Assembly (NCBI GenBank): GCA_045595165.1
Contig: JAZNZY010000017.1
Span: 49,115-113,114 of the forward strand
Source of the DNA: SFLA01 sp045595165
GTDB lineage: Bacteria > Bacillota > Clostridia > Oscillospirales > CAG-382
Direction: 5' to 3'
Length of the DNA stretch: 64,000 nt
The notes beneath the pieces were generated by a model. The model was not told where the DNA came from. It saw only the letters and a list, made by a program, of their open reading frames with translations, and ran no database searches. Positions 27,501 to 36,655 of the stretch are shown here, piece after piece. Numbering within the stretch: the first letter of the stretch is position 1; every line of letters begins with the position of its first letter. Position numbers and translations under genes: made by a program.

Positions 27501-30500
27501 ATCTTTGTGGCATCGGGCTCCGCCTCTGTAATTTCGTGAGGCTCTTTGGCAATGTAATCAAAGTTAGAGAATGCGTATTGACCGATTTCTGTCAAAGACA
27601 AAGATTCGGGAATAACAACTTCACCGCCAAGACCGAAATAATGGGTGAGGCTTGCGCCGGTAGTTACATAAGGATCTTTTACAGTAACGGTAATGTTTTG
27701 TGAATAGTAGGTACTCTTACCATCCATCAATACCTTAACGGAAACTGAAGCATATCCTTTTGCAACCGCCGTAATCACGCCGTTCTCATCAACCTTAACG
27801 ATATTTTCGTTGCTCGATTCAAACACTACCTTGGTATCGGCAGGGAAGAAAGCATCGAGTTGGTATTTCAACGTTACGGATTCGGAAGGATACATATCCA
27901 GAGAATACTGATCTGAAGTAAACTTCATCTCATCTCCCGTAGCACCGATATCTCTTTCGTCGGTACTGAGGAAATAATATGCTTTATTTACCTTGTATCC
28001 CGTAAGGCTGAAGTTATCCAGAACGGGCTTATCATACTGGACATACCCCTCATCCTCAGGCGAAAGTACTCTCAAGGTTATGCTAGCTTGTTTTTTGGTA
28101 ACGGTATCACGGGCGATTACAACCGCAGTGCCGGATTTAACGGCAACAAGCTGATTATTAACGACCTTGCCAACCGCACCGGTCGCAGGTTCTGTACAAT
28201 AAAACTCAAGTAATTCGGACCATTCGGTATCGGGATATACCAAAGGAAGCAGATCGACTACCTCATAAGGGCTGAGCACGATCTCTTCTTCGGCAAAATC
28301 GATATCAAGGAAATCATCGGGAAGTTCTATCTCGTAGGTAGCCTGATTAAGAGCGTAATCGTAGCAAGCAACGGTAATCGTATTTTTGTTTGTAGCGTTG
28401 TTACGGATTATATCAATATAATCTGTAAGCTCATAGATAACGTACGTATTGGTATTGAACTCGGAATAAACAGGGGTCATATACTGATCAAATGCATTCA
28501 GCATATATCCCGTGCCTGCATCATCCATACCAACGTAGCCAACCTGCAGACCCATAGCGTAATGATTATCATATACCGATAATTTTGCATAATAGCGCAT
28601 CTCCTTGTTGGAGCTGTCATATTCGGTATAGAATTCGCAGTCTGTTACAGAGGGTGCCTCAAAGTCGGTTACGAGAGGGAAAGTAAATTCATTGGAAAGG
28701 TTGGTATCTCCGCCGCCGTCGCCGTAATCCAGATAAGATTTAAGTGTTACTGTGTATGAGGTGTTGTTTTTGAGATTATGCTCGATAGCACTGAACTCAA
28801 TTTCAATGTTTGCGGGATAAATAGGACCGCCGTCGCCGTAGGATTTGCGTATATCATTTTCGGTACGCTCGTATACGATTTTTCCGGTAGCATCGTCGGT
28901 AATGGTTATATCAACTCTTGCGGCGTTTCTCAAAAGACCTGCCCATACGAATCTCAAGGAATTTATACCGTCCTCCTGATTAGTGAGGGAGATATATTTT
29001 CTATCAGCCGAGATTTGCGTTACAGCGGGATTTTGCTGGAAGTAGAAGGAACCCAGGTAGCCCACATAATCTCCGCTTATACCACCTATAGGACGGGTAG
29101 CGTATGCATCGGGCAAGGTTTTATCAACTAAATCGAGAGAATCGTCAAGCTCATCCTTGTTGGTCGCATAATAATCAAGGTCGAACATAGGAGCAAGTGT
29201 CCAGTCGCCGTAAAAAGCAAGGTAAGGAACGTTGAGATCAACAGCATCTCCAACAGAATCAAGGACTACAAATCCTTCTACGTACATACCGTTTTCAAAG
29301 GATTCGTCCATATACTTTTTGTTTTCATCCGTCAGTTTTACAGCAACAGTGATCTTTGCACTCGTACCGGGAGCGACTGTTATCTGCATACCGTTTACAG
29401 TGCCGTTTTCAACAGAAGAGACCTCAACAACAGCACCATCGAGAAGCTGTGCTTCCTCGGTTACGGTAGTTTCACCGTGTGCTGTTTTGGTGTCACTTAC
29501 ACCTTCAGTCATAACAAATGCAGATGCGTTGTAAGAAAGAGCTGTATCACCAAAGTTAACAACAGAGAAGACAAGCTCGTATACACCGGTCTTTTCGGGA
29601 TCATCGCCAAGCTCTATCTTGGTTTTATCCAGCTCTGTGCCGTCAGCACGGTTATATGTAATGATATATGCGTTAGTAGCGGCGCAGTTATCAAGATTAG
29701 CCAATCCTGCGCCCTGCTTACGAACAGAGTAGGGAAGACCGTTTTTATTCAAAATAATGTCTGCAGTTGACATCATAAGCTGGTTAACCAGCCTTGTTAC
29801 AGCAATAGGATCTTCGGCTATATCGGAAAAGTTTTCGGTTACGTACTGTCTTAACAGAACGGTAATTCCCGAAATATTGGGGCACGCCATGGAAGTACCC
29901 GAAATTCTGTCGTAATCCTGACCGGGAACAGCGGAATAGATAGAACCGCCGTGTGCGGTGATCTCGGGCTTAAGGCTTAGATCGGGCGCAGGACCCCAGG
30001 AGGAGAAATCAGACATAAAGGGACCGGATGTATTTGATCTGCTTATTGTAATAGTACCGGTTCCCGCGGCTGCAAGCATCTCGCCGTCATCCTGGCTTAT
30101 AGAACATACGGGCAGAGTAGTGTCACCCACGTTCATTTTAATATCACCGGAAACGTTGTTGTAAATAATAAGACCTGCAGCACCTTTGGATTGGGCAACG
30201 TTAGCCTTTTCTTCAAAGGTAGTGGAGCCTCTGCTAACCAGAACGATCTTATCGGTAACGTCTATTCCCGTATAATCTGCGCTTCGTCCCGCACCGGGAA
30301 TAGTAATATATTCAATAGTTAAACTATCTGTATCTTTATCCAGTAATTCATCAACAAATACTTTTTCTTCGGATACTCTGTCGGTAGACTCAATGAAGTA
30401 GATGATGGTATCATTATACAGCATATAAGGAGTCTTTACGCCGCTTACCGAGCCAACAGATAAAACACCGGGATAGGTGGAAGGAGAACCAACCGTTGCG

Positions 30501-31723
30501 CTGTCGGGATTGGAGGTAAGACCGAGGTTACCGTTCTTTTCGGAGCCGTAAGTGGAGTTAAAGCTGTTGGATGCCGCAACAACAAGGCTTATCCCCTGCG
30601 AACGGATCTTATCATAAACACCGCTTATGAACTCCTTATCGGTTTCGCGGCTGAAACCGCAGGCAGTACCGATAGACATGTTTATAACGTCAACACCCAG
30701 AACGGCACAATCTTCCAGTGCAGAAAGTATCCACGAAGCAAATGCACTGTCCTTGGTATCGGAAAATATCTTCATGGCAACGATCTGCGCATTGGGAGCA
30801 ACACCGGTTATAACATCATCCTTGCCGGCAATAATACCGGAAACATGAGTACCGTGATCGCTTGCAATAGGATAAACGTCAGAATCTTCGTCGGCGTAGT
30901 CAAAGGCAAAAGGAACTTTTTCGTTTATATAAACGTCAGACTCGGTTATGCCGGGGTTCATTTCGTTGGCAACCGAATCTGCAAGAACGGAAGCAACGTC
31001 ATCAAAAGTAAGACCGAGTTTGCTTCTGTCAGCGGTGAAGTTATCGGTAGAAAAGGCTGTGTGAGTATAATCAAGACCGGTATCAAGCACGGCAACTACA
31101 ATTCCCGTACCGTCGTATCCGAACGCAGAGCTATTGAATATACCGGTATCATATACGTTAACGTCATTTTCAACAAGCTCGGTCTTTTCAACCTCATAGG
31201 CCTCGCTTATATAAACGTCTGCATCATATTTGAGAACAGTGCAAACATCTTCGAACTCCGCACCGGTTGCAATAATTTCAAATCCGCTGATGAGCTCGGA
31301 ATAATCCTTGCCCACTGTAAATTCTATACCGGCTTCCGAAAGCATATTTATAAGCTTTTCGCTTTCGTTTTTGATAGAATCACGAATTTCAACAGCTTCG
31401 TCGGTCTTGGCAAATTCGCTGAAGCTTTTGGAAGTAATGGTGTTTTCATAGACGTCCATTACGGAAGAGTGATCCTTCAACTGAACGATTAAGGAAATCG
31501 TATCGCTGTCCTTAATGGTGGAGGGAAGCCGAAAGACAACAGAATCGTCAAAATAATCGTATAAACCGGTGTTTAACTCCCGGTCCACAAGCTTTATAAA
31601 CGATTCGGCAACAGCAACACTGCCTCTGCCGCCCGCCCAGAAGCAGGCACATACGAATACAACGGCAAGCGAAACAACGCCCAACTTTGTAAACAGTCTT
31701 TTTTGCTTTGTATTAAAAGCCAT
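24506..31723 (-). CDS. Giant membrane-anchored S8 subtilase with BspA-like leucine-rich repeats
   Basis: The 2405-residue protein has a signal peptide (about 1-39), a propeptide-like region (about 55-190) and a subtilisin domain. The triad is Asp214 (VLDTG), His290 (DHGTH) and Ser611 (GTSMA), with oxyanion Asn386. A PA domain is inserted at about 470-560. Beta-sandwich regions and a Big_2-like Ig domain (about 1270-1345) precede more than 20 LRR_5/BspA-type repeats (about 1360-2165; recurring IGxYAFxxCxxL patterns). One transmembrane helix (about 2357-2382) is followed by KKKK; no LPxTG sortase motif is present. It is likely to degrade protein at the cell surface and feed the downstream Opp importer. 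Confidence 0.93.
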   Translation of the reverse strand: MAFNTKQKRLFTKLGVVSLAVVFVCACFWAGGRGSVAVAESFIKLVDRELNTGLYDYFDDSVVFRLPSTIKDSDTISLIVQLKDHSSVMDVYENTITSKSFSEFAKTDEAVEIRDSIKNESEKLINMLSEAGIEFTVGKDYSELISGFEIIATGAEFEDVCTVLKYDADVYISEAYEVEKTELVENDVNVYDTGIFNSSAFGYDGTGIVVAVLDTGLDYTHTAFSTDNFTADRSKLGLTFDDVASVLADSVANEMNPGITESDVYINEKVPFAFDYADEDSDVYPIASDHGTHVSGIIAGKDDVITGVAPNAQIVAMKIFSDTKDSAFASWILSALEDCAVLGVDVINMSIGTACGFSRETDKEFISGVYDKIRSQGISLVVAASNSFNSTYGSEKNGNLGLTSNPDSATVGSPSTYPGVLSVGSVSGVKTPYMLYNDTIIYFIESTDRVSEEKVFVDELLDKDTDSLTIEYITIPGAGRSADYTGIDVTDKIVLVSRGSTTFEEKANVAQSKGAAGLIIYNNVSGDIKMNVGDTTLPVCSISQDDGEMLAAAGTGTITISRSNTSGPFMSDFSSWGPAPDLSLKPEITAHGGSIYSAVPGQDYDRISGTSMACPNISGITVLLRQYVTENFSDIAEDPIAVTRLVNQLMMSTADIILNKNGLPYSVRKQGAGLANLDNCAATNAYIITYNRADGTELDKTKIELGDDPEKTGVYELVFSVVNFGDTALSYNASAFVMTEGVSDTKTAHGETTVTEEAQLLDGAVVEVSSVENGTVNGMQITVAPGTSAKITVAVKLTDENKKYMDESFENGMYVEGFVVLDSVGDAVDLNVPYLAFYGDWTLAPMFDLDYYATNKDELDDSLDLVDKTLPDAYATRPIGGISGDYVGYLGSFYFQQNPAVTQISADRKYISLTNQEDGINSLRFVWAGLLRNAARVDITITDDATGKIVYERTENDIRKSYGDGGPIYPANIEIEFSAIEHNLKNNTSYTVTLKSYLDYGDGGGDTNLSNEFTFPLVTDFEAPSVTDCEFYTEYDSSNKEMRYYAKLSVYDNHYAMGLQVGYVGMDDAGTGYMLNAFDQYMTPVYSEFNTNTYVIYELTDYIDIIRNNATNKNTITVACYDYALNQATYEIELPDDFLDIDFAEEEIVLSPYEVVDLLPLVYPDTEWSELLEFYCTEPATGAVGKVVNNQLVAVKSGTAVVIARDTVTKKQASITLRVLSPEDEGYVQYDKPVLDNFSLTGYKVNKAYYFLSTDERDIGATGDEMKFTSDQYSLDMYPSESVTLKYQLDAFFPADTKVVFESSNENIVKVDENGVITAVAKGYASVSVKVLMDGKSTYYSQNITVTVKDPYVTTGASLTHYFGLGGEVVIPESLSLTEIGQYAFSNFDYIAKEPHEITEAEPDATKMWYIGDDTITTVIIPEGVEKIGPYAFANLTALKTVVLPSTLKTISQGAFYGCNSLTTVKGLENVKFINQGAFYGCNIKTDLSLDNAVAIADYAFAYNEKLDEVKLSKNTQSIGAYAFAGCKDLRDLTIKADYVKFGQYAFSDCESLKEVSVNSAVIPAGAFSGCKKLKNVTLGKDVAVIAEYAFGGTAIEKLTFEKSDKFVLSADGTYVTNVDGTELLLVLASAGEHFAPNDNKIVSIGSGAFSGNTEIRSVTLPRVTSVGDYAFAGCEDLREIELGTLTHIGAYAFKGTAISETPALDKVSVISKYAFADSMITKVVIPDNTVIEEGAFSECNKLQSATIGDDVVIGNKAFYLDPLTNWSYDFYTIDEVRYYFYVYESSLKNLSIGDNAVIGDYAFTGASALTSVELGNDAEIGDFAFYNACSLKNIDLSSVLKIGENAFSGDVHFIALDSTFTSYAVDEDGYYIYSYNSPALTNVSLQKAEFIGANAFAYCKSLETVLLGDGVTAINDNTFNGCESLSKINLEKITEIGDYAFAEAALENIDLSGATVIGEYAFFENAYLNSVVLNPNGSTAGEGAFAYCSTLSEVENEEFVTEFGDYAFAYTAVTEVELTAAVKLGDHVFIKSEYTEFDVVLGDKLSELGNNPFAMCDIKPFSVTTVTEFNGNEYENDVFTFDLNEYVKVIDGSLYITVPNGIELTTYAGSDDVAAVAENTVRISAFAFASSDVKQVILPHTVHSIGHKAFFGCEKLELVSFGSYNAPILEEEYDYLYYVSCENISGSGEYTFTAADGKTQIVQQGLGITPYFMWNASETPSSVFYGANFTNYIGHISEKIVMVRPANGKNYDSFIFNQYFSTVVDGAAAADEITLAAINAINALPENITLADKALVEAAREAYNRISLLEQKALVTNYNVLTQAEKRISDLEYLAQTDTSTDDTSGDVTGNGGNGAIVAIVCAVCVLVVLGCGAAVTVIFLKKKKRIKKDTQTENSDNQKEIGE

Positions 31724-31781
31724 AATTTACCTTCCTTCAGCCGATACAGATAATATCCTTTGGCGCATACATATTCATAGT

Positions 31782-31810
31782 ATTTTAACACAGATGTTAA
31801 TTTCTTTCAA
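31782..31810 (-). promoter_or_regulatory. Promoter for the subtilase-opp unit
   Basis: On the minus strand TTGAAA (31805-31810), a 17-base spacer and TAAAAT (31782-31787) lie 60 bases before the subtilase ATG. No other clear promoter was noticed between here and the end of the opp genes. Confidence 0.65.
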
Positions 31811-31883
31811 TACCTTTTTGAGCATTTTATTATAAATATCTACATAATTACATAATAACTTACGTTAATGAACAAACAACAAA

Positions 31884-31918
31884 AAAGCAATAAGCAGGTG
31901 TTGACCGCTTATTGCTTT
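31884..31918 (-). terminator. Terminator of the lipoprotein/redox unit
   Basis: A 12-bp stem, AAAGCAATAAGC (31884-31895) with GCTTATTGCTTT (31907-31918), is followed on the minus strand by a T-rich run (31873-31883). It separates the 38.9-31.9 kb unit from the subtilase unit. Confidence 0.88.
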
Positions 31919-31924
31919 AATGAT

Positions 31925-32350
31925 TTATTCGTCCTGTGCGAAAAGCACTATGGTTATATCGGTTGAATCTTCCTCGAAATTATATTCGGATTCATACGAA
32001 TATCCGGCGGCTTCGGTAATGGTGATATGATAATTACTCTCATCATATTCAACGGTAACCTTTCCGTCAGCATCGGTCATAAGAGGAAGCTTGCAGTTCT
32101 CTTCATCGCAGAACTGAATAATGATGCCTTCAAGGGGAACGTTGTTTTCGTCAACAACGATAACGGTGTATGTAACCTTGCCGTCATCAACAGGTTCTGA
32201 AGATTCGGTTTCGTCAACAGAAGGGGAGGAATCGTTGGATTCGACCTGAGGATCGTTTGAAACGTTTTCTTCTATATCACATGAAACTGCAAAGATCGAA
32301 ACAGAAATAACACAAAGAAGGGAAAGGATAACAAATAAAAATTTCTTCAT
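31925..32350 (-). CDS. Small lipoprotein with Cna-B/SpaA-like domain
   Basis: The 141-residue product has a signal peptide with lipobox AVSC (Cys24) and an acidic Ser/Glu-rich linker (about 25-58). One beta-sandwich domain follows (TVIVVDENNVPLEGIIIQF, then TDADGKVTVEY) of the Cna-B/carboxypeptidase-regulatory type. The same domain plan opens the next two upstream lipoproteins. Two cysteines in FCDEENC could form a disulfide. Function unknown; it is the last gene of its unit, followed directly by a terminator. Confidence 0.75.
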   Translation of the reverse strand: MKKFLFVILSLLCVISVSIFAVSCDIEENVSNDPQVESNDSSPSVDETESSEPVDDGKVTYTVIVVDENNVPLEGIIIQFCDEENCKLPLMTDADGKVTVEYDESNYHITITEAAGYSYESEYNFEEDSTDITIVLFAQDE

Positions 32351-32371
32351 TTTTTACCTCAAAATATAAAA

Positions 32372-33826
32372 TTATTCATAATAGCAACAGCAGAAAAGCC
32401 AAGCGCAATCGGGGTATTTATATGCGGGGGTATTGCCGAAAATATACCCGGGAGAAGTAGCGGAAGTCCACCATCCCTTATATTCGCCAAACGCTTTCAT
32501 AATTTCCGCAAGCTGAGGATTCAAAGGACACACGCCATTCTCATCGCATATCTCCTGATACTGATAAATCAGTTCATTATAGCGCTCCTTATATTTGAAA
32601 CTACCGTCATCGTTGTAAACATATATGCCAAATGTACTGGTATCACAAATATCAACCAAAGAAGCGTTTAAAAACTTTGCATCGGAGGCAACTCTTACAA
32701 GCACTAACGGGCCGTTTTCAGAACCGTAGTGGTAATATCCGTCAGCTTCATTCAAGACAACAACAGGATTTGAAGTAATATCGATATCAACGAGAGTTTT
32801 ACCTGCTTCTCCGTTGTACTTAACGAGGTACTTGTCGTTTGCAACCGCAACCTGCCAAGGCTCATCGATAACTGACCAGGTAGGATCACCGGTACGTTCA
32901 ACGTAAAGAATACAGTTAGCATCGGAGGCATCAGCAGTTCTTACGCCGATAACATACTTAGTAGTGGTATCTCTTGTTGTTCCTATGTGATAATTATGAA
33001 TATCAAATATAAGTTTACCGTCAACAAGCTCGGAAGCTGAGGATTGCAAAACGTAATGAGGAGATCCGTAATATCCTATTTCTACTTCTGTATCAGCAGT
33101 GGCGTATACTTCGAAGGTACCTGCCCGTTCGGGAACAAACAGAAAATATGTCATTTCTCCGTCAGAAACGGGAGCGAAATACATTCCTTCGCCAACTTCG
33201 TAGTAATCATATTCGATATAATCGTTCACTACGGTCGAATGAGCATAAAGCTGTCCGGATACAACCGCTTTTTCCAACAGGGGAACGGTGATGGAAGTAA
33301 CGTCAGCAGTTAAAACGCATTTTTCCGCATCGTAGAAATACTCTTTTGCAGGGGAAACGAAAGTTATTGTATATTCGCCTCTTTTTGCTGTAAATTTAGC
33401 AACGCCTTTGGAATTTGTGGTTTTCATTACGCTGAAATCTTTACCGGACACCTGAACTATCAGGTTAGCGATAGGATCACCGTTTCCGTCAACAGCATAT
33501 ACAGAATATTCACATTCCTTATCGGAATTGTCATTATTTGTAGGCTGAGAATTTTCGGGCTTGGCGCTGTTCTCATCGGGAGCATCGCTATCCTCGGAAC
33601 CGTTATCGTCGGAATCATCCGAATTACCGACATCGGAGGAAGTATCATTTTCATCGGATTCCTGATTATCGTTGGATTCACCGCTCGATTCATCGGGAAG
33701 GTTTACGGAAACATCTCCGACTGAAGCGTCACCGGATGTTTCGTTCCCGCCGCAAGCGGCGAGAAACAAAACGGAACACAGAATTACGGCTAATAACGCA
33801 CGTAAAACATTTTTAAAATTTGTCAT
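32372..33826 (-). CDS. Lipoprotein with Cna-B-like domain and C-terminal Cys/Tyr module
   Basis: The 484-residue protein has a lipobox LAAC (Cys25), a very acidic linker (about 30-100) and a Cna-B-like domain (about 105-180: SVYAVDGNGDPIANLIVQV, NSKGVAKF). A central beta-rich region follows, then a C-terminal module of about 125 residues opening with GYYHYGSENGPLVLV (about 360) and closing FCCCYYE at the very end. Related modules occur twice in the neighbouring 925-residue lipoprotein. I know no family for this module. GAGGTG supports the ATG at 33826 rather than the longer frame from 33895. Confidence 0.75.
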   Translation of the reverse strand: MTNFKNVLRALLAVILCSVLFLAACGGNETSGDASVGDVSVNLPDESSGESNDNQESDENDTSSDVGNSDDSDDNGSEDSDAPDENSAKPENSQPTNNDNSDKECEYSVYAVDGNGDPIANLIVQVSGKDFSVMKTTNSKGVAKFTAKRGEYTITFVSPAKEYFYDAEKCVLTADVTSITVPLLEKAVVSGQLYAHSTVVNDYIEYDYYEVGEGMYFAPVSDGEMTYFLFVPERAGTFEVYATADTEVEIGYYGSPHYVLQSSASELVDGKLIFDIHNYHIGTTRDTTTKYVIGVRTADASDANCILYVERTGDPTWSVIDEPWQVAVANDKYLVKYNGEAGKTLVDIDITSNPVVVLNEADGYYHYGSENGPLVLVRVASDAKFLNASLVDICDTSTFGIYVYNDDGSFKYKERYNELIYQYQEICDENGVCPLNPQLAEIMKAFGEYKGWWTSATSPGYIFGNTPAYKYPDCAWLFCCCYYE

Positions 33827-33840
33827 AATCACACCTCGAA

Positions 33841-36618
33841 TTACTTGTTGGCATCGGGACCGATATAATCGTAATAGTAGCACAGTTTGCCCCAAGAATG
33901 CTCTACATCCTCAAAAGTGTACTTATCCATAAGCATTTGAAGAATTTCGCCTAACTCTTCGTTAACTGGAACGCATCCTTTAAGCTCTGGCGAAGGAGCG
34001 TTGTTTCCGTAAGCCTTGGCGGCATATTTCTTTACAATCTCGGTCATATCGTCGCCGACACCGTGGAAATCACCGTCAAGAACATCATCCACTTCAAAGA
34101 GTTCATAATATTCATCGTAGAAATCGCCCCAGTATTCTTTGAGGTCGTCAAGGAAATCGTCGCCGTTTTCTTCCATATAGGTGAGTACCCACTGATCGTC
34201 TTCGGAATATTCGAAGTTAAACGCACCCATATCTATGAGCTTTTTGAGATTGGAAGAAAATATATTGTTATCGCCTTCAAAATCTACGTAGAGAATGGAG
34301 CCGAAGCTTCCGTCAGGCAAAAGCTCGTGATAATATCCGTCGTTGCCCAAAGCAATTTTTATACCGCCGGAAACCGTGGAGTTTACATCGTCTTCGTAGA
34401 ATACGAAATAACCGGGAGAAGCAAGCTTGAATACCTTTTGAGATGCACCTTCATATTTGATTTCAAAATTGAAGGAGCCGGTCGCATATACATCAGCAAA
34501 AGCAATGTCTATGAAGTATTCTTTTCCGGCCTCAAAATAAACAACCATAGAGCAGTTTATATCGGCAATGCGGCCCTTTTCCAAAGGTTCATAAAGGAAA
34601 TATTCGGTTTTGTCAGCAAGGAATACCCAAGCATCGACAGGCTGTGCGCTGTAAGAAGTAATTCTGTATGCACCGGAAATGGTGGGAACAAATTTATACC
34701 ATAATCCTCTGGGAACGATAGCACGGTTATAATTCACTACATTGTCTTTACCGAGCTTTGCCTCAAACGCAGAATCAGCGCAAAGACCGCGAATAGGGTC
34801 GGTAAGCTGTTCGCCGTCAGTACCATAAACGTCGTAATAACAGCATATCTGGAGCCACTCGTTATCGGTCTGTTCCAAACCTATAGTTTTTGTAGTCTTG
34901 ATCAACAGTTCCTTAAGCTCTTCGGTAACGGTACACAAACCGTAAATTTCAGAGTTAAGTGCCATATTACAATAAGTGAGAAGATCTTCATAGAGATCGT
35001 GACCGTCAACATTTATATGACCGTTGTAACCGAGGTCATTAATGGAATCATTGCTGAATCTTGTAGAAGTCATAAGGTTGGCAAGGAGAAGAGGACCGTT
35101 CTTTGTGCCAACGTGATAATATCCGTCTTTTTCGTTGTAAACAATATCAACGTAGTTTTCGTAACCAAATCCGTCGGCTTTGAGGTTTGTTGCGCAGTAT
35201 CTGGGAATATAGCTGGGAGTATCTATCTTATTTTCGGATACGATGCGAACATTTCTCACATATACGGTATCATCACCGACAGCGTCGGAAGAATCCTTCA
35301 AATAGCACAGAGCAAGCTCGTATTTGCCGTCTTCAAGGGCAACGAAAGGATAACAACTGTTCCACTCTTTGCTTTCACCGGAAATCTGATATATGTCTTC
35401 TCTGTCAACGAGAACGTACATAATATCCATTCCGCTTTCACTAGAGGAAAGATAATCAAAGCCGATAGCTTCGCCTTTTTTAAGGTTTACATTTATATAG
35501 ATCGTAGCAAAGGAATTGTTAACGCCGGAGTTTGAGGGAATTATACAATTCTCGCCGTCCTTTTCGCCGAGAACGAAAGGCCATGTGATTTCAGCATCTC
35601 CGTCACCGGTTTCGGGAGCGTAGGCAATATTTGCATTACCGGCGCTTATAGCGTTGGATATGTCCTCGGAAGAAGGCATTTCCACGTCCGGAGTGATTAC
35701 GGGAACAAGAGAGTTCAAATCAGTATAAAGCTGTTGTGTATAATCGTCGGCAGTAAAAATATCAAATGCAACAGTGAAGGGTGCAGCACTTGTTACACCG
35801 CCTACTTCGATAAGGCAGATTACACCGTATCTGTCAATAAAGACTGAAGTGGGATAACCCTGAAGATTAAAAGCACTCTGCATACCGAGATTTTCTTTTG
35901 CCATAGGGAAGGAGAGAGCATAGCTTTCTTTAAAATCAACAACGTCATCTTCACTGTCAGCCACATAATGGTTGAGGGCAAGAATCTCGATGTCTTCTTT
36001 ATATTGTTCATAAGCTTCGTTCATATAAGGGAACTCGGCAACGCAATAAGAGCAGGTAGTATACCAGAAGTTAAGCATAACCATGTCTTTTTCCTTCAAA
36101 AGTTCAGACAAGGTGTAAGAATCTCCCTCGGAATCCACAATAGTAAAATCGTGCATTACGCTTCCAAGTTCATAAGTAACGTTGGAGAGATCGGTATCTT
36201 CTATAATTCTCGACACGAGAACAATATCCGCAGTTGTAGAGGTGAATCCATAGCTGGTTTCAACCTCATATCCTTCGGGAGCGTCGGAAAGAACAACTCT
36301 GTATTTAGAGGAAACGGCAAGGTTAATAACAGCAACACCGTTTTCATCGGTAATACCGTAGCCTGCAAGATCCTCGAGAGAGTCATCTTCATAAACAAAC
36401 AATGTTATTCCGGCAAGAGGAATACCGCCGATAGATCTGACAGAAACCTTATAGTCAGTCTTACCGTCAACGATATTTATAGACGTGTCCTCAGTAGCAT
36501 CGGAAGTATCGGAAACTTCATTTCCGCCGAATCTGCATCCGGAAAAAGCGGTCATACAAGCACCGATCAACATTGCAAATACACAAGCAAATGCAATTAT
36601 TCTGATAAACTTCTTCAT
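33841..36618 (-). CDS. Multidomain lipoprotein with TlpA-like thioredoxin domain
   Basis: The 925-residue exported protein has a signal peptide with a lipobox-like end (Cys21 or Cys28) and a Cna-B-like domain (about 55-137). A TlpA/redoxin domain (about 148-290) carries active-site Cys189-x-x-Cys192 and the cis-Pro segment QGYPTSVFID. Two copies of a module also found in the next lipoprotein follow (about 490-595, ending ICCYYD; about 755-920, ending LCYYYD), separated by a beta-rich domain. The CxxC should exchange disulfides outside the membrane. It lies 37 bases after the ferredoxin-TlpA gene, its probable electron source. Confidence 0.8.
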   Translation of the reverse strand: MKKFIRIIAFACVFAMLIGACMTAFSGCRFGGNEVSDTSDATEDTSINIVDGKTDYKVSVRSIGGIPLAGITLFVYEDDSLEDLAGYGITDENGVAVINLAVSSKYRVVLSDAPEGYEVETSYGFTSTTADIVLVSRIIEDTDLSNVTYELGSVMHDFTIVDSEGDSYTLSELLKEKDMVMLNFWYTTCSYCVAEFPYMNEAYEQYKEDIEILALNHYVADSEDDVVDFKESYALSFPMAKENLGMQSAFNLQGYPTSVFIDRYGVICLIEVGGVTSAAPFTVAFDIFTADDYTQQLYTDLNSLVPVITPDVEMPSSEDISNAISAGNANIAYAPETGDGDAEITWPFVLGEKDGENCIIPSNSGVNNSFATIYINVNLKKGEAIGFDYLSSSESGMDIMYVLVDREDIYQISGESKEWNSCYPFVALEDGKYELALCYLKDSSDAVGDDTVYVRNVRIVSENKIDTPSYIPRYCATNLKADGFGYENYVDIVYNEKDGYYHVGTKNGPLLLANLMTSTRFSNDSINDLGYNGHINVDGHDLYEDLLTYCNMALNSEIYGLCTVTEELKELLIKTTKTIGLEQTDNEWLQICCYYDVYGTDGEQLTDPIRGLCADSAFEAKLGKDNVVNYNRAIVPRGLWYKFVPTISGAYRITSYSAQPVDAWVFLADKTEYFLYEPLEKGRIADINCSMVVYFEAGKEYFIDIAFADVYATGSFNFEIKYEGASQKVFKLASPGYFVFYEDDVNSTVSGGIKIALGNDGYYHELLPDGSFGSILYVDFEGDNNIFSSNLKKLIDMGAFNFEYSEDDQWVLTYMEENGDDFLDDLKEYWGDFYDEYYELFEVDDVLDGDFHGVGDDMTEIVKKYAAKAYGNNAPSPELKGCVPVNEELGEILQMLMDKYTFEDVEHSWGKLCYYYDYIGPDANK

Positions 36619-36655
36619 TTTTGTTTCTCCATTTTATAAAGTAATATATTTGTTC

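Noticed and set aside
25200..27660. Regularly spaced short repeats as a possible CRISPR array
   Set aside because: The periodicity is imperfect and in frame, and is explained by the leucine-rich repeat protein.
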